The notes beneath the pieces are model-generated. The model was not told the DNA's origin. It did no database searches and saw nothing but the letters and a program-made list of their open reading frames with translations. The position numbers were made by a program, and so were the translations under genes. Below are positions 1 through 6,884 of a DNA stretch of 11,305 nt, piece after piece. The DNA is taken from NCBI GenBank assembly GCA_030526885.1, contig JAUNBV010000057.1, positions 1-11,305 on the forward strand, given 5' to 3'. Source of the stretch: Syntrophomonadaceae bacterium (GTDB lineage: Bacteria > Bacillota > Syntrophomonadia > Syntrophomonadales > Syntrophomonadaceae). Numbering within the stretch: the first letter of the stretch is position 1; each line of letters begins with the position of its first letter.

Positions 1-16
1 CGAAATTGGCTGACAT
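1..16 (-). CDS. 5' end of an unidentified gene cut by the window edge
   Basis: Only five codons (MSANF) are inside the window, reading off the left edge on the minus strand. The start is supported by a strong Shine-Dalgarno sequence, AGAAGGAG, placed 9 bases before the ATG. The gene follows the terminator at 97-138, so it is a separate transcription unit from the polA cluster although it reads in the same direction. Too little is visible to name a product. Confidence 0.5.
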
Positions 17-49
17 TTATACACACTCCTTCTTTCTTGCTTCACTTAA

Positions 50-82
50 TTTATAGAAGCAAAATTTACTCTAACTTGTCAA
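50..82 (-). promoter_or_regulatory. possible promoter for the left-edge gene
   Basis: A perfect -35 hexamer TTGACA lies at 82-77 on the minus strand, between the terminator and the start of the left-edge gene. The best -10-like hexamer, TATAAA at 55-50, is 21 bases away, longer than the usual 16 to 18, so the pairing is doubtful. A 5-base inverted repeat GCTTC/GAAGC (39-43 and 56-60) flanks this -10 and could be an operator or chance. Confidence 0.3.
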
Positions 83-96
83 ATTCGCTACGGAAT

Positions 97-138
97 AAAA
101 AAGCCCTGCAAAAAGAAAATTTTTTGCGGGGCTTTTTT
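97..138 (-). terminator. rho-independent terminator after the transglycosylase gene
   Basis: The arms at 97-114 and 121-138 pair over 18 positions (A-rich flank, GCCCTGC core against GCGGGGC, A-rich inner part), with a 6-base loop. One position is a G-T wobble on the plus strand and an A-C mismatch on the minus strand. The stem is flanked by six A and six T, so a U-tract forms in either direction. It lies 18 bases past the stop of the last gene of the polA cluster and most likely ends that transcript. Confidence 0.9.
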
Positions 139-156
139 GATGGCTTTTAGATGTTG

Positions 157-717
157 CTAATATATGGCGCGGTAGGCCTCGTAGTTGTTGAGCACTTTAT
201 TTACGTATTCGCGGGTCTCCTCATAGGGGATGTGTTTTAAGGTGCTTCTTTCCCCGTCCCAAACGCCTTCGTTAAGCCATGCGTTGACCCGGCTGCTGCC
301 GGCGTTATATGCCGCCAGGGCGGGGCACATGTCGCCGTTATACTCTTGCAGCAGATAGCTTAAGTACCAGCAGCCGTAAGCTATATTGGTCTCCGCTTCC
401 TGCAAGGAACTGACATCAAAGTCATCCTGCCCCATCTTCATGGCGATCCATGCCCCGGTCTCGGGCATGATCTGCATCAATCCGCTGGCTCCGGCGGCGG
501 ATTCGGCATCGTGCTGAAAGCGGCTTTCGGTCCTGATGACCGCAAACACCAGACAGGGGTCCAGCTCATTGCTCAGGGCATAGCTGTACACCACCTCCTG
601 ATAAGGCAACGGATAAAACAGCCGCGCCCAGCGGGGGAAGATTATCAAAGACGTAATCATAAGCAGTAGAATAAACCATAACAGCAGCTTGCCGCCGCGG
701 TTGGCTTTGCGTGCCAA
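157..717 (-). CDS. membrane-anchored lytic transglycosylase (SLT family)
   Basis: A 186-residue protein with a basic N-terminus, one hydrophobic segment at about residues 11-27 (signal anchor), then a single lysozyme-like SLT domain. The family hallmarks are present: catalytic Glu64 in RTESRF, GLMQIMP at 79-85, AYNAG at 136-140 and a C-terminal PYEETREYV motif. The family cleaves the MurNAc-GlcNAc bond of peptidoglycan outside the membrane, forming 1,6-anhydro-MurNAc. The start is TTG at 717-715: a strong AAGGAGG lies 10 bases upstream and no ATG occurs before the hydrophobic segment. It is the last gene of the polA-mutM-ytaF-coaE cluster, 143 bases after coaE, and is followed by a terminator. 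The family and catalytic residue are clear. The exact role (wall turnover, division or spore wall) cannot be read from sequence. Confidence 0.93.
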   Translation of the reverse strand: MARKANRGGKLLLWFILLLMITSLIIFPRWARLFYPLPYQEVVYSYALSNELDPCLVFAVIRTESRFQHDAESAAGASGLMQIMPETGAWIAMKMGQDDFDVSSLQEAETNIAYGCWYLSYLLQEYNGDMCPALAAYNAGSSRVNAWLNEGVWDGERSTLKHIPYEETREYVNKVLNNYEAYRAIY

Positions 718-795
718 ATTGAGGAAACCTCCTTGTCAGAAATAAAGGGGGTATGGCTTTAAAGGGAAAACGAGGTCACAATTGGAGGAAAATAC

Positions 796-801
796 ATTAT
801 A
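796..801 (-). promoter_or_regulatory. possible internal promoter -10 before the transglycosylase gene
   Basis: The 143-base gap between coaE and the transglycosylase contains a perfect TATAAT on the minus strand (801-796), about 80 bases before the TTG start. No good -35 hexamer lies 16 to 18 bases upstream. The gap is large for this cluster, which makes an internal promoter plausible. Nothing else of note is visible here except a short GCCCG/CGGGC inverted repeat just after coaE. Confidence 0.25.
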
Positions 802-860
802 AACACAGAGGTCGCTACCGTTTTAGGCCCGTACTCCTCGCGGGCATAAACCTTCGCCCC

Positions 861-1454
861 CTAAATCAGCGCTCTATAGGCCTGTTCGGTACGATGCCGC
901 AGTTGTTCCAGGTCGCCACGGTTGTCGATCAGCACTTCAGCGCGCCTGGCCTTTTCATCGAGCGGCATCTGGGCGGCGATGCGCCTGGCCGCTTCCTCCC
1001 GGTCAAAGCCATTGCGCTCCATCAGGCGTTTGATCTGGGTGTCGCTGTCCACCCACACTACCCACACCTCATCACACATCTCGTCCAATCCCGACTCAAA
1101 CAGGATAGCAGCTTCAATAAACACCGGCCCGTCCGGGCGCTGGGCTTCTTGGTGCGCCAGTTCCTGCCGCAGCATTTCAAACACGCGGGGATGAGTGATA
1201 CGGTTCAGCAACTCCAGCCGGTCAGGCTGCCGGAAAACGATGGCGCTCATCGCCGCGCGGTCAATGGTTTTATCCTGATTCAATACCTCCGGGCCAAAAT
1301 GTTCCACGATATCATGCCACGCCGGTTGCTCCGGTTCCATGATGCGGTGCGCCAACTTATCGGTATCGATGACCGCCGCGCCCAACTCCCGCAATATCTG
1401 GCTGGCAGTGGATTTCCCCGAAGCTATCCCTCCGGTAAGCCCGATGATTTTCAT
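861..1454 (-). CDS. coaE: dephospho-CoA kinase
   Basis: A 197-residue cytoplasmic P-loop kinase that phosphorylates the ribose 3'-hydroxyl of dephospho-CoA with ATP, the last step of coenzyme A synthesis. The Walker A motif GGIASGKST lies at residues 8-16. It is followed by the CoaE signature DTDKLAH (30-36, usually DAD), an NRITHPRV motif of the substrate-binding region, and the lid/C-terminal motif RIAAQMPLDEKARRAEVLIDN in which Arg, Gln and Asn are typical of the family. Length is normal for the family (about 200). The ATG at 1454-1452 has GGGGAG 7 bases upstream. It starts 26 bases after ytaF, so the two are probably co-transcribed; coaE beside mutM/polA/ytaF is a common Firmicutes arrangement. 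Confidence 0.97.
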   Translation of the reverse strand: MKIIGLTGGIASGKSTASQILRELGAAVIDTDKLAHRIMEPEQPAWHDIVEHFGPEVLNQDKTIDRAAMSAIVFRQPDRLELLNRITHPRVFEMLRQELAHQEAQRPDGPVFIEAAILFESGLDEMCDEVWVVWVDSDTQIKRLMERNGFDREEAARRIAAQMPLDEKARRAEVLIDNRGDLEQLRHRTEQAYRALI

Positions 1455-1480
1455 GCTATAACTCCCCTATGGCCATCGCC

Positions 1481-2113
1481 TTAAAGTATTTCCAGTATTC
1501 CCAGCAGGAACAGGACGCCTCCGCTCAACAGCATCAGCCAGGGCCTCATGCGCTCCTTCTCTAGCATATGACCCATTCGGATGCCGGTATTCATCAGGAT
1601 AAATTTTACCATACCAACGCCCGCCGCGGTCAATAAAATCGGCGCTCCGGTCATCGCCAGACCCATACCCGCGCCAAATGCGTCCATTGCCAGGGCTGCA
1701 CCTAAAAACAGGGCTTCCTTAAAACTTATCACGCCGGAGCTGTCAAAATCGGCTATCTCAGGGTCTTTTAATATATTGACTATCACCCCCAGCGGCTTTA
1801 GCTCCAGCGATAATAGCGGTTCCGAGCTGTCCGCCAGCGCCCTGATGCGTTCGCGGCAGAACCCCATAAAAAAATACAGCCCCACCGCCATCAGTAAAAT
1901 CGCTCCCACCGAGGTGGCCAGTTCCGGCGACATAAGATAAGCCACCACATTCCCGCACAGCATGGAAACGCTGACCGCCGCGGCCGAGGCCAAAGCCACC
2001 ACCAGAAGCGAAAAAACAGGGATACGTATTTTGCGCACCCCATATGCCAATCCCGCCACGAAACCGTCAACCGAAACTGCCAGCGAAAACATGATAGCGC
2101 CCAAGAATTCCAC
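1481..2113 (-). CDS. ytaF: sporulation membrane protein YtaF (MntP-like fold)
   Basis: A 210-residue integral membrane protein with about six hydrophobic segments (roughly 3-24, 33-60, 66-84, 134-154, 157-175 and 191-210). It is an internal duplication: SVDGFVAG at 14-21 and AMDAFGAG at 142-149 are equivalent motifs with membrane Asp16 and Asp144, as in the MntP/YtaF family. Residues 117-133 between the two halves include an EF-hand-like loop, Asp122 to Glu133. YtaF is associated with sporulation, but its transported substrate, if any, is not established as far as I know. The start is GTG at 2113-2111, with GGGAGG 7 bases upstream. It sits 66 bases after mutM, with a hairpin just before its ribosome site, and 26 bases before coaE. 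MntP (manganese exporter) is the related alternative; the half-linking loop and the neighbours favour YtaF. Confidence 0.92.
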   Translation of the reverse strand: MEFLGAIMFSLAVSVDGFVAGLAYGVRKIRIPVFSLLVVALASAAAVSVSMLCGNVVAYLMSPELATSVGAILLMAVGLYFFMGFCRERIRALADSSEPLLSLELKPLGVIVNILKDPEIADFDSSGVISFKEALFLGAALAMDAFGAGMGLAMTGAPILLTAAGVGMVKFILMNTGIRMGHMLEKERMRPWLMLLSGGVLFLLGILEIL

Positions 2114-2120
2114 CCCGTGT

Positions 2121-2161
2121 CCTCCCGTTAAAGCATCTCGTCAGGTTTAATCTATGCTTTA
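2121..2161 (-). promoter_or_regulatory. ytaF: hairpin next to the ytaF ribosome binding site
   Basis: Perfect 8-base arms TAAAGCAT (2129-2136) and ATGCTTTA (2154-2161), with a 17-base loop, lie in the 66-base mutM-ytaF gap. On the mRNA the hairpin ends two bases before the GGGAGG Shine-Dalgarno (2126-2121). No U-tract follows, so it is not a terminator. It could affect translation or processing of the downstream cistrons, or be chance. Confidence 0.4.
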
Positions 2162-2179
2162 GCCAAGGGGACGGTGAGT

Positions 2180-2986
2180 TTACGCCTGGCAATGAGCGCA
2201 AAATACCGTGCCGCGCCCGCCGATGATTACCTTTTGCAGGGCCTCGCCGCAGCGCGGGCAGGGCTGGCCGCCCTTACCATATACCTGAAGATAATTTTGA
2301 AAATCACCGGGGCGGTTAAAGCCGTCGCGGTAGTCGCGGAAACTGGTGCCGCGCATTTCAATGCCTTTTTGCAGTACCTGCCGAATGGCGCGGTGCAGTT
2401 TTTTGATCTCCTCTGCGGTGAGCGATGAGGCGGCTCTTTCCGGGCGAATGCCGGCTAAAAACAATGCCTCGTCCACGTAGATGTTGCCCAAGCCGGCAAT
2501 GAATTGCTGGTTGAGCAGTACGTTTTTTACCGGGGTACGGTGACGCGCAACCAGGGCTGTCAAATATTTGAGGGTGAAGCTTTTTTCCAGCGGCTCGGGC
2601 CCCATTTTAGCGAACAAGGCGGCTTCGTCCCGGCAAAACCAGATCCCGCCGAAACGGCGCGGGTCTTGATACATCAGTTTATGGCCTTCCTCCAGATGGA
2701 GGACGAAGTGTACATGGGGCAGTTTTTGATCGGCGTCTTCGCCCAGGGCGTAAAAGCGTCCGCTCATCCCCAGATGAAACACCAGGCAACAGATATCGTC
2801 CAGTTCCGCAATGAGGAATTTGCCGCGCCGCCGGAAATCGCGCAGGCTTTGCCCGGCCAGCCAGTCGGCCTCATAATCGCGGCGGCGCAAAATATCTTCG
2901 CGCAACAGCTCGGCCGATAGTATTTGCCGTCCCCTGTGTTCCAGCATATTGCGCCTGATAGTCTCGATTTCCGGCAATTCCGGCAT
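2180..2986 (-). CDS. mutM: formamidopyrimidine-DNA glycosylase (Fpg/MutM)
   Basis: A 268-residue bifunctional DNA glycosylase/AP lyase that removes 8-oxoguanine and formamidopyrimidines in base excision repair. The N-terminus MPELPE supplies the catalytic Pro2 and Glu3. Lys56 in RRRGKFL, HLGMSG (71-76) and DPRRFG (108-113) are family motifs. The helix-two-turn-helix part contains LLNQQFIAGLGNIYVDE (157-173). The C-terminus is a zinc finger with Cys243, Cys246, Cys263 and Cys266, and Arg258 in GRGTVFC. All key residues are present and the length is normal. The ATG start has AAAGGGGG ending 6 bases upstream. It is 60 bases after polA, a common pairing of repair genes, and likely co-transcribed with it. 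Confidence 0.98.
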   Translation of the reverse strand: MPELPEIETIRRNMLEHRGRQILSAELLREDILRRRDYEADWLAGQSLRDFRRRGKFLIAELDDICCLVFHLGMSGRFYALGEDADQKLPHVHFVLHLEEGHKLMYQDPRRFGGIWFCRDEAALFAKMGPEPLEKSFTLKYLTALVARHRTPVKNVLLNQQFIAGLGNIYVDEALFLAGIRPERAASSLTAEEIKKLHRAIRQVLQKGIEMRGTSFRDYRDGFNRPGDFQNYLQVYGKGGQPCPRCGEALQKVIIGGRGTVFCAHCQA

Positions 2987-3022
2987 GTTTTTCCCCCTTT
3001 GGTCTTGTCACCCAAGGAACCC

Positions 3023-3039
3023 CTGCGGCCAGGCCGCAG
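3023..3039. repeat. inverted repeat between polA and mutM
   Basis: CTGCGGCC, one A, then GGCCGCAG: a perfect 8-base inverted repeat lies in the 60-base polA-mutM gap. As RNA it would fold with about six pairs and a five-base loop. No U-tract follows on either strand, so it is not a terminator. It could be an mRNA processing or stability element. Confidence 0.5.
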
Positions 3040-3046
3040 CCATCCT

Positions 3047-5680
3047 CTAAACCACATACTCCCGCATGTCGTACCAGTTATCACCCTGTTTCATGGTGAC
3101 TTCCAGCGGCACCTTCAACTGGCAGGTGTTTTCCATACAGTTCTTTACCACCACGGCTAGGGCGTTAAGCTCGTCTTTTTCGGCTTCAAACACCAGCTCG
3201 TCGTGCACCTGCAGAAGCATGCGGGATTTCAAGCCCTGCCGCGCAATCTCTTCATGCAACCGCAGCATGGCCAGTTTGATGATATCGGCGGAGGTGCCCT
3301 GGACGGGGGTGTTATAGGCCATACGGCGGGCAAAGGCTTGTAGGTTACGGTTTTTCGCATTCAAATCGGGCAGATAGCGGCGGCGGTTAAAAATGGTTTC
3401 CACGTAGCCGTGTTGCCGCCCGAATTCCACGATGTTTTCCATATAATTTCTTACCCCGGGATAACTGTCGAGGTAGTTTTCGATATAGCTTTTGGCTTCG
3501 GCGCGGCTCACCCCCGCGCTCCGGGCCAGGCCGAAGTCGCTGATGCCGTATACGATGCCAAAGTTCACTGCCTTGGCCCGGCGGCGCAGTTCGTCCTTCA
3601 CCGCGCTCAGCGGCACGCCAAATATTTCCGCGGCGGTGCGGGTGTGGATATCCACCCCCTGATTAAAGGTGTCGATGAGTATCTCATCCCCGCTGATATG
3701 AGCCAGCGACCGCAAGTCTATCTGCGAATAATCGGCGGAAAACAGGATGCGCTGCGGCGTGGACACGGTAAAAGCCCGGCGCAGGCGGCGGCCTTCCTCC
3801 ACGCGGATGGGAATGTTTTGCAGGTTGGGCTCCGTGGAGGACAGGCGTCCGGTGACGGTGCCGGTCTGCCGGAAAATGGTGTGTACCCGCCCGGTTTCGG
3901 GATGGATGAGCTTGGGCAGGGCTTCGGCATAGGTGGATTGCAGCTTGGCCAGCTGCCGGTAGTTCATGATATGGGCGATAATCTCATGCTCGCCATAGAG
4001 CGCTTCCAGCACTTTTTGGTCGGTAGAATACCCGGTTTTAGTCTTTTTGCCGGTGTTCAAGCCCAGCTTCTCAAATAGGATACGCCCCAACTGCTGCGGG
4101 GAATTGATGTTAAAGGTCTCACCGGCCATATCGTATATCAGGGCTGCGTCGGCAGCGAGGTGCCTTTTCAATTCCTCGGATATCTGCTCCAGTACCTCGC
4201 GCTCCACCCGGACGCCCTGGTATTCCATATCCGCCAAAACGGAGGACAGCGGCAATTCCATTTCTTTATACAGTATCTCCTGCTCCGGGGCCAGCTCGGC
4301 CAGCATACGCTCGGTCTGCGGGTAAATGCAGGCCATGGCGCTCAGGCTATCGCCCTTATTGAGCGTTATCCTCTCCCGTGCCTTGAGCAGGGCGGGCAAG
4401 TCGTCGGCCGGCAAGGCGGGGTCCAGCACGTACGCCAGCAGCATCATATCCTGCTGAACTCCGCGCAGGGCGATACCCTGCCGCCTTAGCAGTATTTCCG
4501 CCGCTTTGGCATTGTGCATATACTTGGGGCGGTCGGCATCCTCCAACAGCGGGCGCAGCCATTCCAGGCTTTCGCTGAACAGGCCCTGCTGCTCGAAAAC
4601 GCCGATTTCGTCCTTACCTTCGATCAAAATTCGTTGCAGGTTGGCCCACATGGGGTGATGGTAGTCGCTTTCCACGGCAATGACCACCGCCCCTTCGGCG
4701 GGCAGTGCGGCCAGAAACGCCTCGGCATCCTGTCGGCGGTTTATGATGCGGCTCGGCGGCGCTGACGCCGGTTCCGGCGCGGCGCCGCTCTCCTCGCTCG
4801 CCGGGGCGCTGTCCAAGGCCTGGAGCATGCCTTTGAATTCTAAGCGGCTATACAATCGGCGCAGTTGCTCAACATCCGCCGCCTGACGGCGGAAGGGCTC
4901 CAGATCGCGCGGCTGCTCCGGGATATCGGTCACGATGCGCCCCAGCTCCCGGCTCAAAAACGCGGTTTCGCGGCAGGCGGCCAGGTTTTCCTTAAGCTTC
5001 TTGCCGCCGATCTCCTCCAAATGTTCATATATGCCTTCCAGGGCGCCGTATTCCCTTACCAGCTTGAGCGCGGTTTTCTCGCCCACGCCGGACACTCCGG
5101 GAATATTGTCGGAGCAGTCGCCCATCAGGGCTTTTACCTCCAGCATCTGCGCGGGAGTGATGCCCCATTTTTCTTTCACCGCCGCCACATCGTAATGCTC
5201 GATATCGGAAATGCCTTTCTTGGTCAGGCAGACATGCGTGTTTTCGCTGATGAGCTGCAGGGCGTCGCGGTCTCCGGTCACTATCACCGCGGCCATCCCC
5301 TGCCGCGCGGCCAGCTCACTGAAACAGCCGATGATATCGTCGCCCTCATAGCCGGACATTTCCAGCCATTTGATGTTCATGGCGTCCAGGGTTTCCCGGA
5401 GCAGGGCGAACTGAGGCCGCAGCTCGTCCGGCGGGGACGAGCGGTTGGCCTTGTATTCGGGATATATTTCATTGCGAAAATTTTTGCGCTCGCGGTCAAA
5501 GGCCACCAGCACATGGCTGGGGTCTTGCTCCGCCAGCAAACGGCGGTACATATTAAGGAAGCCGTACACGCCGTTAGTGTACTCGCCCGCCGTGGTAGTC
5601 AGCATGGGCAAGGCATAAAAAGCTCTGTATAGCAGGCTGTTGCCATCGATAAGCATTATTTTTTCTTCCGCCACGGCCAT
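3047..5680 (-). CDS. polA: DNA polymerase I
   Basis: An 877-residue family A polymerase for Okazaki-fragment maturation and repair synthesis. The N-terminal 5'-nuclease domain (about 1-290) has its acidic metal ligands: Asp12, Asp62, YEGDD (111-115), Asp137, Asp139, Asp188 and Asp191. The middle 3'-5' exonuclease-like domain (about 310-480) has lost ligands: FDTET of E. coli reads IAVES here, and the Asp424 position is Ala394. It is therefore probably without proofreading, as in Bacillus and Thermus enzymes. The polymerase domain has motif A DYSQIDLR (650-657), motif B with Arg699, Lys703, Phe707 and Tyr711, and motif C VHDELVFE with His826 and Asp827. Asp655 replaces the steric-gate Glu. I chose ATG at 5680 over the GTG just before it, because GGTGGG lies 6 bases from the ATG but only 3 from the GTG. 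Confidence 0.98.
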   Translation of the reverse strand: MAVAEEKIMLIDGNSLLYRAFYALPMLTTTAGEYTNGVYGFLNMYRRLLAEQDPSHVLVAFDRERKNFRNEIYPEYKANRSSPPDELRPQFALLRETLDAMNIKWLEMSGYEGDDIIGCFSELAARQGMAAVIVTGDRDALQLISENTHVCLTKKGISDIEHYDVAAVKEKWGITPAQMLEVKALMGDCSDNIPGVSGVGEKTALKLVREYGALEGIYEHLEEIGGKKLKENLAACRETAFLSRELGRIVTDIPEQPRDLEPFRRQAADVEQLRRLYSRLEFKGMLQALDSAPASEESGAAPEPASAPPSRIINRRQDAEAFLAALPAEGAVVIAVESDYHHPMWANLQRILIEGKDEIGVFEQQGLFSESLEWLRPLLEDADRPKYMHNAKAAEILLRRQGIALRGVQQDMMLLAYVLDPALPADDLPALLKARERITLNKGDSLSAMACIYPQTERMLAELAPEQEILYKEMELPLSSVLADMEYQGVRVEREVLEQISEELKRHLAADAALIYDMAGETFNINSPQQLGRILFEKLGLNTGKKTKTGYSTDQKVLEALYGEHEIIAHIMNYRQLAKLQSTYAEALPKLIHPETGRVHTIFRQTGTVTGRLSSTEPNLQNIPIRVEEGRRLRRAFTVSTPQRILFSADYSQIDLRSLAHISGDEILIDTFNQGVDIHTRTAAEIFGVPLSAVKDELRRRAKAVNFGIVYGISDFGLARSAGVSRAEAKSYIENYLDSYPGVRNYMENIVEFGRQHGYVETIFNRRRYLPDLNAKNRNLQAFARRMAYNTPVQGTSADIIKLAMLRLHEEIARQGLKSRMLLQVHDELVFEAEKDELNALAVVVKNCMENTCQLKVPLEVTMKQGDNWYDMREYVV

Positions 5681-5736
5681 CACGATCCCACCGCTTCCGT
5701 AAGGTCAATCCTCCGGGGTCCGGCGGGCCTTTTCAT
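5680..5736 (-). CDS. possible 18-codon leader ORF overlapping the polA start
   Basis: A short frame, MKRPAGPRRIDLTEAVGS, starts at ATG 5736-5734, and its TGA shares one base with the polA ATG (TGATG). This arrangement is typical of translational coupling. A Shine-Dalgarno-like AAGGGG lies 12 bases upstream, longer than ideal. The peptide is rich in Arg and Pro and matches nothing I recognise. It may be chance; only conservation in relatives would support it. Confidence 0.25.
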   Translation of the reverse strand: MKRPAGPRRIDLTEAVGS

Positions 5737-5796
5737 AAAAATAGTATTCCCCTTTTCTTGTCCTTTGTGCTCCCTATCCCTAAACGGTTGGAGCAA

Positions 5797-6834
5797 TTAC
5801 GGCCTGAGCAGCACCTTAATGCAGCCGTCTTCGCGTTTGTCAAAAATGCGGTAAGCTTCTATGATATCGTCCAGCGGCATTTCATGGGTCAGGATGGGAG
5901 TGAGGTCCAGATGGCCGCATTCCACCAGCTTAAGCAGGCGGGGCATCTCAGCCAGATTGACCAGGCCGCTCTTCACGGTGAGGTTCTTCATAAACAGTTC
6001 GCCTACGCGTACCGGGAATTCGCTGGGGCCCACACCGGCTACCGAGATAAACCCGCCCTTGGTGCAAACGTCGATGGAATCGGACAGCGTGGCGGGTACT
6101 CCGGCTGCGTCCAAGGCCACGTCCACGCCCTGACGGATAATGCCTTTAAGCTGTTTGAGCATATCGGGGCCGGCTTTCAGGGTATGGGTAGCGCCCAGCC
6201 GCGCGCCCATTGCCAAGCGGTTTTCTTCCATGTCTATCAGTATGATATGGGAGGGCGAGAACAGTTTGGCGCAGGCTACGGCGCACAGCCCTACCGGCCC
6301 GGCGCCAAAGATGGCGATGCTCTGCCCCGGCGACAGATTGGCGTTGGTGACCGCGAAATAGGCGGTGGACAGTATATCGCCGATAAAAAGGGCCTGTTCA
6401 TCGGTCACGCTGTCCGGCGTATGCAACAGCCCGGTGTTGGCAAAGGGCACCCGCACATATTCGGCCTGGCCGCCGTTCCAATGATATTTGGGATGGATGC
6501 GCCAGCCGAATAATCTGGCCTTGCGGCACAGGTGATAATTGCCTTGCAAACACTTGTCGCACTGGCCGCAGAAGGGAGCGGAGGGTACTACCACACGGTC
6601 GCCGGGCTTGAAGTCTTGCACCGCGGTCCCCACTTCGTCCACAACCCCCACGAATTCATGCCCAATGATGAAATCCGGCAGGGAGTACAACATCCCGTGC
6701 ACCATGTGTAGGTCGCTGCCGCAGATGGTGGTGGCGGTGACCTTCAGTATGATATCATCCGCATTTTGCAGGGTCGGTTTGTCGGTCTCCTCCAGAGACA
6801 GACGCAGGTTTTCTCTTAAAAACAATGCTTTCAT
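5797..6834 (-). CDS. zinc-dependent medium-chain alcohol dehydrogenase
   Basis: A 345-residue NAD(P)-dependent dehydrogenase of the zinc MDR superfamily. Catalytic zinc ligands are Cys38 (TICGSDLH), His59-Glu60 (GHEFVG) and probably Asp153 (FIGDILSTAYF). The structural zinc site is the four-Cys motif with Cys89, Cys92, Cys95 and Cys103. The Rossmann motif GAGPVG is at 177-182, and Asp201 after the second strand suggests NAD rather than NADP. The FIGDILSTAYFA segment and the long loop near 107-120 resemble the formaldehyde/threonine-dehydrogenase-like branch, but substrate cannot be told from sequence. The ATG has GAAGGAG 11 bases upstream. It has its own sigma-A promoter and a palindromic site over the expected start of transcription, so it is probably regulated separately from its neighbours. 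PolA follows after 113 bases without an evident terminator. Confidence 0.94.
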   Translation of the reverse strand: MKALFLRENLRLSLEETDKPTLQNADDIILKVTATTICGSDLHMVHGMLYSLPDFIIGHEFVGVVDEVGTAVQDFKPGDRVVVPSAPFCGQCDKCLQGNYHLCRKARLFGWRIHPKYHWNGGQAEYVRVPFANTGLLHTPDSVTDEQALFIGDILSTAYFAVTNANLSPGQSIAIFGAGPVGLCAVACAKLFSPSHIILIDMEENRLAMGARLGATHTLKAGPDMLKQLKGIIRQGVDVALDAAGVPATLSDSIDVCTKGGFISVAGVGPSEFPVRVGELFMKNLTVKSGLVNLAEMPRLLKLVECGHLDLTPILTHEMPLDDIIEAYRIFDKREDGCIKVLLRP

Positions 6835-6865
6835 TACAAAATTCGCTCCTTCAATTAATATTACG

Positions 6866-6877
6866 TACCACGTGGTA
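6866..6877. promoter_or_regulatory. palindromic operator candidate at the dehydrogenase promoter
   Basis: TACCACGTGGTA is a perfect 12-base palindrome starting about seven bases downstream of the -10 box, so it would cover the transcription start and first bases of the mRNA. A second, outer inverted repeat, TTCAATTA (6850-6857) and TAATTGAA (6889-6896), encloses it. This position suits a repressor that blocks initiation. The regulator is not encoded in an obvious neighbouring gene. Confidence 0.6.
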
Positions 6878-6884
6878 TTTGTAG

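Noticed and set aside
753..1484. 243-codon plus-strand frame over coaE
   Set aside because: It covers coaE, whose motifs are unmistakable on the minus strand, and the plus-strand frame shows no recognisable domain.
4865..5632. Long open frames on the plus strand opposite polA (also 3410-4078 and 4160-4489)
   Set aside because: They are antisense shadows of a strongly coding, GC-rich polA. They lack ribosome sites and family motifs and are His/Gln-rich in the manner of reverse-strand artefacts.
5763..5796. TGCTCC/GGAGCA inverted repeat after the dehydrogenase stop
   Set aside because: It has a six-base stem, a loop of about 16 bases and no U-tract, so it is not a credible terminator.
5758..6513. 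251-codon plus-strand frame over the dehydrogenase, and a similar one at 7424-8179 over the anti-sigma gene
   Set aside because: Both are antisense to genes with clear family signatures and have no upstream ribosome site.
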